Shown here in pieces: positions 56,841-64,000 of a stretch of 64,000 bases of DNA (positions within the stretch are counted from its first letter, which is position 1; the number at the start of each line of letters is the position of its first letter). The DNA is taken from NCBI GenBank assembly GCA_035235625.1, contig CP141147.1:23852756-23916755 (forward strand), written 5' to 3'. Made by a program: the position numbers and the translations under genes. Below the pieces are notes generated by a model, which was not told the DNA's origin, ran no database searches, and saw only the letters and a program-made list of their open reading frames with translations. The DNA comes from Saururus chinensis (taxonomy: Eukaryota > Streptophyta > Magnoliopsida > Piperales > Saururaceae).

Positions 56841-57641
56841 TGTAGCAGATAGGATTAATAATGCAGCGAATAAGACTGACGGCGTAGCGAATAAAATCGT
56901 TGACGGTTGGATAGGATTGACACGTATCAATCCCATTTGCCGCTTGTCAGCCTCTTGTCTATCCACTTTTTTTATAAATAGCATCCAGTTTTCAAGTTAA
57001 TTAAACTCTCTCACGTTTCTTCATATTCTCCTACATTCTTCAAACTTCATTTCTTCGTTTTTCAGTCATTTTAAGTCTAATTCGAGACATTCTTGAGGCG
57101 TTGTTAACTAAATTGAGTACTAGATATCATGGCAAGAGTATTTTTCTAGTTGGAGATCTCTAAAGCCTAAAAGTGGACGTCCAATTGTGTGGTGTCTAGT
57201 GTACCATCTTTGAAGTCGCGCAGAGAGCGAAGTAGGGGCTTTTATTCTTTCTTAACGCATGATTATGAACTTTGGTTGTGCTTTTAGCTTATTATTTATA
57301 TGATCTTGCATGTTATGCTTTAGAGTTACTTTCAAGTTATGATTTTCGAGATATATTCGATTTGTTGAATGATTAATTGTTGAGATATAATATGAATTAT
57401 ATATCGTATGTTTATAATTCCATTATCTATATTCGATTAGTCGAATGATTAGCCACTGGAAGCATATGCATTTTATATATTGCATGCTTTATGATTGCCT
57501 CATATATATGATTTTGTTGGAAATGAATATGTTGTATATACTGCATGCTTATAGTGAGTTGCTCCAGTCACGGGCTTGGGTTAACTCCGATATCTTTACT
57601 AAAAGAAATTTTATATGCGTCCAAAATCCTAAGGCGTGACA
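56841..57641 (+). other. Possible LTR or promoter region
   Basis: Starts TGTAGCAG and ends GGCGTGACA, like the LTR at 32102-35520, and carries TTTTTTATAAATAGC at 56966-56980 with pyrimidine-rich transcript-like DNA behind it. The 5-bp flanks (GCTCA, ATGAT) do not match, so solo-LTR status is unproven; it could also be the promoter and leader of a lost gene. Confidence 0.3.
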
Positions 57642-59546
57642 ATGATTACAACAAATAATTCCTTAAAATTGTTGGTAGCGGCAAAGGGCAGGATTCAGAT
57701 CTATAGAAGTTGTCTTTAGAGGATGGTGGCGAGTCTTCACAAAGGACGGCAGATGGATTATGGTTAATCTTCACAATAGACGGTGGTTGGAGATGGAATC
57801 AAGAACTTACCATTGAAAGGCAAATAAACACAAAGCTTTCTAAGGCACGAACAAGTACAATTTTTTTAAGAAATTATTTGTCACCCTTGGATAGATCCAA
57901 GTTGTTGATAGGCTACACGACAAACTTCTTCCCAAGATACAACAAAGCATTTGAGAAACGGAAACTAATAATATTGAATATTTCTCTTTAAACTCTCCTT
58001 GAAGTTGTATAAGAATGTGGCTAAAATTTATGTTTGAAAATGCAAGGGTAACACAAGAGAAGAAAAAATTGTAATGTGGATTTTCTTCTGCCTCTATGCT
58101 TATATCATTGCCTAGGCTTGGGTCTTTATTTATAGACTCTTAAAGGGTACAAAGTGAAGAGGTATGCCCCTTTATGAAAATGTGTCCCATCACACTTAAA
58201 GGGATGCAACCATTCACAATGGTTGCAACCCATGCACCATATTTAAGAGATGACACCTTTCACGAAGAGGTCAATATAAATGAAGGTAACAAAAACTAAG
58301 AGATACAACCCTTCACCAAAAAGTACAACCCTTCATTTAAATTTTATTTATTATTATTTAAAAAATATCAACAACTAATACTTTAAACATTCAGCACCCC
58401 TCATTACGATGATGCTCAGTTTGGTATCGAACTTGGGATCTCTCCCTCAATTGGAAAAGGCCCAATCCCAATATGCCACAATTGGATTAGTTGCTTATCC
58501 CATAGATGACTTAGGGGCTGTTTGGATGAAGATTCATGAACAAGATTTATCTAGGATTAAGGGGAAATCTTGTTAATTCGGTTTGGTTGCAAAAATTCAT
58601 AAATGTATCGGATTTGCAATGAATAGTTGGATTCATCAAGATTTGTGATTAATTTTTATTTTCTTAAGCAATCTCCTAGCCAGGAAATTTGATGACGAAT
58701 CAAGGGCGCTAATTAGTTTTTTAATTTTTTTCTAATTATACCCTTTGAGTCTCGTGTGATTTCCTAAAACTCTGTGCATGACTTCTGTAATTTCTATGGA
58801 GCTTCCTTCTTCTCCCTCCATTGCCTCCCACACTTCTGCCTACACCTGCTCAAGCTCTGTCTGGAATCGATCTCACTTACGAGCTTCTGTCCGAAACAAC
58901 AACGCCGCAGTTATTCTTCCTTGTTCTTGCTGCTCTTTCCGCCACTGTCACTCGATATTTTCTTACATTTTGAAAACCTCATATGCTCAATTTGGAGCTT
59001 TGAAGTTATTGAATTGCCAAACAAATGATGTCGAAAGAGTATTTTCTTGATTTCAAACTAATTAGAGAAGCAGAATTATAGCAATTCGTTGCCAAAGTAG
59101 GTCGTAGCGATCATTGCTGGTTCGGTTTCGTCGCATTCTGTTCTTTCTCGATTTTGGGCATGTGGGACATTGGTTTTCAGCTGTGAATTGCCAGTTTTGC
59201 CGGTTTACAATACTATGTATCTAGCTAATTTAATGGAAACATTGCTGCTTCTGGTGGCTGTCTTACTTATACTTGCTTCCTGTTCAGCAATTGTGTACTG
59301 TAAGAGTGATGATCTTTCATCATGTTTACTCTATTGCATTAGTTTGTCCAATATTTGCTCTATTGCTATAGCATCCCACAGGTCAATTGTGCTGCTGATA
59401 GCCAACACTTAGATGGGGAAGGATACGATGTGCTCTATTGCTATAGCATCACATAGGTCAATGTTCATTTCTAATATTTTGCCAGATTTATGTGCATATT
59501 AATGCTTTGAAAATCAGAATGTTGACAGAACTGCCAGTTCAACCTG
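57642..59546. other. Stretch without a recognised gene
   Basis: Frames at 57710-57991 (93 aa) and 58778-59050 (90 aa) match nothing I know. GGGGCTGTTTGGATGAAG at 58514 resembles a MITE end (PIF/Harbinger or hAT style) but no partner end was found. A 32-bp segment (GCTCTATTGCTATAGCATC...) is repeated at about 59357 and 59432. Confidence 0.4.
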
Positions 59547-59960
59547 CACTACAACAAAATTAGGTTGTAGCGATGCTTTTATTAACGACGCTAAAAAATG
59601 TGTCACTAATAACCGTTATTTGCAACGCTTTTAAGACAGTCGCAAATAAAAAAATACTTATAGCGACGCTTCCTGGGCAACGTCGCTACAAGTTAGATTA
59701 ATAGCGACGCTTCCCAATATGCGTCGCTACAAGATCCATAGTAGTGACGTTGTCTTATTAGCGACCCTTTCCACTAAACGTCACTAGAGGCTAGATTATT
59801 AGCGACGCTTTTAGGGGAGCATCGCTATAAGCTTAATTATTAGCGACGCTTGTAATGGAGCGTCGCTATTAATTGTATTAGTAGCGACGCTTTTACTAGA
59901 GCGTCGCTATAAGCTTAATTATTAGTGATGCTTAACTGGAAGCGTCCCTAATAAATTAGA
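59547..59960 (+). mobile_element. Third CACTA fragment, left end
   Basis: Starts CACTACAACAAAATT and continues with seven or eight AGCGACGCTT...AAGCGTCGCTA palindromes. Then AT-rich DNA follows, with no right terminus within the window. Same family as the nested elements at 47.9-56.8 kb. Confidence 0.75.
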
Positions 59961-61267
59961 TTATATAAATATATTATATAAAAAATTAAATAATTATTTA
60001 TTATATTATACAAAAATTTTATTTATTTTAAAAAATTAACTATTTACTAGTACTATTAAATTATATTGATGTAGATATCATGAAAAACATTACTACTACG
60101 TTAACATAAAATCTTAATAATTTGAATAATGAAAAATATTGATGATATTCCTCTTCGTCATGCATTGGTAATATTATTTCTTTTTTAAATAATGATGATA
60201 AAATAGTAATAAATAATATCAATTTATTATTAATTTTATTTGCTGGTACTATTAAATTATATAAATATAATAAAAAATATTTTTAATATGGTAATTTATA
60301 TTTAGTCTTGCAACTTATTCTATTTATGACCATAGTGAAACTAATTTGTTGTTCGTTATACCCTTTCAACCAGTCGTGTTATAACACTTTACTAAAAACT
60401 ATTTTTGTACGAAATTGCTCAGACAATTGCCTCAAAGTCTAAACACCCGTCAAAGGAAAATCATATCCTGCTTGACAATGAATTTTACAAAGCTATGATG
60501 ATCAATGTCATATGTACATTTAACATTCTTTCTCTTTCTTGAAAACATAATAACTAGTAATAAACAATACAAATAATGAAAAGCCACCAAGATGTATTCC
60601 AATTTATCTATCAATATTATATTAAATAGTATATTAAAATCTAAAATATATATTTTTTCCTAAACGGGCTACATTAGGTCAGGGTAGGAATTAAGCTATT
60701 AGTATCATATTTGGTTCGAATTTTAATGTTGTATAACACTAGGTCTGCATCTCGGGTCGGGTTAAGTCAAGTTTTGCAAGACCTGACTTGAGATATGAAC
60801 CGAGTCTGTTAGAACTAACCGAGCCTGGCCTATGTGTGACTATATATATATGAATTGGATGGATGACAACTAGGTAGATGTATATATACATAAAGTATGG
60901 TACATACGTTTTGGTCAGGATCAAGTTAGATTTTTTTAAAAACATTTTTAAAAATTAATTGACTCATATCACATATGACCCTAGATGGCTTGGGCTTATT
61001 TATATTATAATTAACTCAGCATTAAAAGTGTTAGATTTTAATCTAAAAGATAAATTTTAATATAATAATACATGGGACCACGTAGAATTCCTCCTTCAAT
61101 ATTTTTTTAATAAAGCTTCAAATAAACCGGCAATCCTTCCTGCTAAAAAAAACTAACTCCCACTCCCACTCCTGCATTTCGTGACTAATCTACTAAAAAT
61201 AGATACGCTAAGTAAGCAATGATATATATCCTTAAGAATCGCGTTAAATAAAATTTAACCCTAAACT
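59961..61267. other. AT-rich stretch, no gene
   Basis: Mostly A/T. A GGTCGGGTTAAGTC segment near 60755 resembles the hAT MITE at 61577 but its ends were not resolved. The frame at 60739-60945 is not supported. Confidence 0.4.
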
Positions 61268-61447
61268 GGGAATCCTGCTACATGAAGAGGAGTCACACAC
61301 CACGGAGGGATTTCTTCACATCGGCCAGAAAATGGGAATCCCACGACAAAGAAGAGTCGCATGCCGCACATCGGCCAGAAAACAGGGAATCCCACAATGA
61401 AGAGGAGTCGCACGCCATGGATGTATTTCTTCACATTGGCCAAAAAA
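61268..61447. repeat. 51-66-bp tandem repeat, three units
   Basis: Units start GGGAATC at 61268, 61334 and 61385 and contain GAAGAGGAGTCACAC-like and CACATCGGCCAGAAAA segments. The two opposing frames (61261-61488, 61282-61506) come from the repeat. Confidence 0.8.
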
Positions 61448-61576
61448 CAACACAAATAGATTGTGTCTTCATGAAATTTTGTCTTCAATCTTCATTTTTC
61501 AATTAGTAGAATCTAAATCTTCATTCCATATCCTATATTAGAATGAAGATTAGCGAATTCATATATTATTTCAGCG

Positions 61577-61873
61577 TAGGGATGCCACTCAGGTCGGGTA
61601 ATTAATGGTAAACCCGACCAGACCCTAATGGGTCGGGTTCGGGTTTAGGTGATCCAACCCAACCCGAATATAAATATAAATATAAAATTTATATATTTAT
61701 ATATTTTTTAATATTATTGTTTGAAAAATAAAAAAAATTATTAAAAAAATATTTTTTATTCGATTTAGGTCAAACGGGTCGGGCTGGGTCGGGTTCAGGT
61801 CAGAGTTTTGTTATATGGTATCGGGTTCAGGTTTGGCAAAACCCAACCCAAACCCGACCCGGTGGCATCACTA
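61577..61873. mobile_element. hAT MITE (297 bp)
   Basis: Left end TAGGGATGCCAC, right end (reverse complement) TAGTGATGCCAC. Flanking 8-mers TTTCAGCG (61569-61576) and TTTCAGCA (61874-61881) differ by one base. The inside has repeated GGGTCGGG/CCCGACCC on both arms around an AT-rich centre, so it folds into a hairpin. Not coding. Confidence 0.85.
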
Positions 61874-61881
61874 TTTCAGCA

Positions 61882-62655
61882 TCCAAATTTTATCGAAGCC
61901 CAAATTTCTTCAAAGTCCATAATTTTATGAAGACCCGACCCGAGCTAACTTAACCCACTTGTACCGCATAGGGCTTTCAACGTAGCCATGTACAACACGA
62001 TCCCATCGCACTCAACTCGCGCCAAATCCGGACCAAATCTCCCGCGTGTATAAAATTGCCTCTCCCGCGCGGGATGCCTTTTGCTCTCCTGCCATACCGA
62101 ACTCTGTCAATCCCGCCCGAAGTGCCCTAGCTCCAACGCCGACTATCTCCCTTCGTCGTCCATCTCACAAATTGCCGTCATTCTCCCTGTTTCAGCCGTC
62201 TCCCAAATTGCAGTCAATCTCCCTCTGTCTATCACCTATGAATCGGCGTCAATCTCCATAGTTCAGCCGACATCCTCACAAATTGTCATCAATCTCTATA
62301 TAAGGGATGACCACCTTCAAATTCTGTTAATTCCCTCTGTTGGCCATCTCTGCTGAACCCAATCGCCATCAAAGTTGTTCTTTTTTGGCATGTTTTTTCA
62401 AGGGCAGTCATATTCCCTAAGGTATTTGATACAGTTATCCCTTTTGTCTGAGATTTTTTTATAGTTTGTGAATATGGTGGTTATTCATTTGCAAATCAGT
62501 GCAGAAACATAATGAAAAAAGTCAGTGCACCTGTTGCTGTTGGCATCTCATAAACCGTAATTGTTGTTAACCTATTGAAAATCTTAGATTTGCTGAGCTG
62601 CTTCAATACTTCTTCCTCGTTTGCATTTGTCACAGCCTGAATCTTGTTTGGGCAG
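61882..62655. other. Stretch upstream of a gene-like exon
   Basis: Frames at 62046-62261 and 62081-62356 are Ser/Pro-rich and unplaced. This region could hold the 5' part of the gene represented by the exon at 62656, but the expected first exon is not recognisable. Confidence 0.35.
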
Positions 62656-62802
62656 GATGATTAAAAAAAGGTTAAGTATGTTCAAATTACAGAGGAGTCA
62701 TATATTCATCTGACTGAATTGGAAGATCAAGTAAAGGCATTGAATGCCCTAAGGACAATCTGGTCAAACAGCATTCCAAGGTTGCAGAAGAAGCTATTTC
62801 AG
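62656..62802 (+). pseudogene. Filament-like plant protein (FPP)-like exon
   Basis: The exon is bounded by ...TTTGGGCAG (acceptor) and G|GTGATTTT (donor). One frame reads YVQITEESYIHLTELEDQVK and ALNA; after a small deletion the other reads KDNLVKQHSKVAEEAISG, an arrangement I recognise from coiled-coil filament-like plant proteins. The frame change within the exon and a stop at its start mark it as a pseudogene fragment. Neither the next nor the preceding exon was found nearby. Confidence 0.6.
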
Positions 62803-63307
62803 GTGATTTTCATGGACTTGTAAAATTCACCAAGAATTAAGATAATTGTGCACTTTACTTCGTTTAGTAAATTACGTGAGAGTCTGATCACAGAACGATA
62901 ATATACTAATTAATGTTAATACTTCATTTAGTAAATTACATGAGATTGAAATTATTTGATAATTTTCCTTTGTATAAGCTATATATACATTTATTTATTT
63001 TAAAACAATAAAAGCCACGTATTATGAGTGCAGAGACTAAGTAAAATCTGGAACCATTACGGCCATATATAGCTTCTAGACTGTCCACTGGAATGCTAAA
63101 ATTGTAATGCAAGTCTGATTTTAATACTTAATCTGAAGAAATTAATTGAAAATTTTGGAGTATTTCAAGAACCCCTACAGTTGAGCTATTGGAATTGAAT
63201 CATGTTCAGCAGAAAATTATGAGATATCCCTGCATGTCATAGTTACAATATAAATCAACCTAAGATCTTATGCATGAAGGTGACTGAACATAAGTTACAG
63301 ATAATAC
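62803..63307. other. Stretch between two exon remnants
   Basis: AT-rich; no coding region supported. The segment 63260-63300 recurs at 63597-63637. Confidence 0.4.
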
Positions 63308-63386
63308 CTAATATATCCTCCACTGCTTCAGTAGCTTTCTACTTGGTCTTCTCTTCAGCCATGGCTGGAATCTTGAGCACCACTTT
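63308..63386 (-). pseudogene. Heavy-metal-associated (HIPP/HMA-like) exon
   Basis: Read on the minus strand, after an acceptor AG (63387-63388), the 79-bp exon encodes KVVLKIPAMAEEKTK, a stop, then KATEAVEDILG, ending in G|GTATT at the donor. This matches the first strand and helix of the HMA-like domain of heavy-metal-associated plant proteins, whose second exon starts at this place. The UAG probably came from a Gln codon. The metal-binding CXXC motif would be replaced by AMAEEK, as in many plant HMA-like proteins that lack it. No other exon was found. Confidence 0.55.
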
Positions 63387-63388
63387 CT

Positions 63389-64000
63389 GCAGACAGCTCA
63401 GACACAATTTTTGGCAAAACTAGCTCAAAATCTCCAATAATACCCATGCAACTCTAAGTTTATTACAGTAATTTACTAGATGCGAGCAGATACAGATATA
63501 ATAAAACAATATGAAGCACAACAAAATTCAAGAGAACAAATCAGAAAAAAACAGGTTGATTTCTATGGAACCAATCAAATATTTCATAATTTTATGCTAA
63601 GATCTTATGCATGAAGGTGACTGAACATAAGTTACATGGAAAAAGTGCAGATTAAACAGGGAGGCACGTGGAGAAAGAAAATCACAGAGTTGGATGGCAC
63701 TGAAGATGAAAAAGATTTTCCATGGTGGTGTTTAGAGTGTGTAGTGAGTGGTAGAATACCTCCTAGAGAAAATACTAAGTAAGTTCACCAATCAATTTCC
63801 CGCTATATAGAAACATTGAAAATCATTATATCTGCTTGTCAACTGTAGAGTTACTTCATGTTGTCAATTTCCTTGAGCTTCTTTCACACATGTTTTGATC
63901 TTTTTAAATTTTACAGTAGCTTTTTTTTCTGGTTGAGACTGGAGGAGCAAACTAGTGAAATTTGTTTTTTGGTCATTGATAAGTTGGGATGGTCAAATTC
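63389..64000. other. Window end, no gene recognised
   Basis: Contains the second copy of a 40-bp direct repeat (63597-63637; first copy 63260-63300). A splice-like or coding context beyond 64000 cannot be judged. No family match. Confidence 0.35.
63597..63637. repeat. 40-bp direct repeat beside the HMA exon
   Basis: CTAAGATCTTATGCATGAAG and the next 20 bases (to AGTTACA) also occur at 63260-63300, next to the exon's donor site, without changes that I can see. Spacing is about 336 bp. Confidence 0.85.

Noticed and set aside
58514-59030. MITE starting GGGGCTGTTTGGATGAAG
   Set aside because: No matching inverted terminus or target duplication found downstream; kept only as a remark.

Overview
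The window is nuclear DNA of a flowering plant. Angiosperm TE families (Copia, Ty3/Gypsy, LINE, CACTA, MULE, hAT, Stowaway) occupy at least two thirds of it, and the host gene remnants are of plant-specific type. No bacterial or organellar genes, rRNA or tRNA were seen. I cannot name the species.

Layout. 1-3.8 kb: AT-rich DNA, a 100-bp Stowaway MITE and small gene 1 (minus strand). 3.8-11.1 kb: a complete Copia element (Copia-1, minus strand, TSD GTGGG) with a 1.36-kb hAT element inserted in its reverse transcriptase. 11.1-17.7 kb: a three-copy repeat, then a decayed Ty3/Gypsy gag, a 2-kb LTR, and RNase H/integrase remains. 17.9-19 kb: a second Stowaway MITE and gene 2. 21.7-25.9 kb: Copia-2, related to Copia-1, with its gag-to-RT block inverted. 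25.9-27.1 kb: LINE remains. 26.7-46.7 kb: a roughly 5.05-kb unit duplicated in tandem. Each copy carries LINE endonuclease remains, one small gene (genes 3 and 4) and the start of a MULE transposase. Copy A is swollen to 14.5 kb by a hAT element and two LTR insertions; copy B holds a 412-bp hAT MITE. 46.2-47.9 kb: MULE transposase remains, cut off by a CACTA element. 47.9-56.8 kb: nested CACTA elements with arrays of AGCGACGC palindromes alternating with GA-rich blocks, enclosing a truncated Copia-3. 56.8-64 kb: a possible LTR, a third CACTA fragment, a hAT MITE, and single-exon remnants resembling a filament-like plant protein gene and a heavy-metal-associated (HIPP-type) gene.

The only credible intact protein-coding genes are four intronless paralogues of 174-207 aa, all on the minus strand. 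They share a core (SIWGY, FIFRLDGYADEN) that I cannot place in a known family, and all four end in a CaaX-type prenylation box (CSVS, CSII, CAVI, CAVI) with further cysteines just before it. This small, apparently lipid-anchored family is the best candidate here for something undescribed. The rest is a readable history of transposition, in which the duplicated copies act as each other's empty sites.
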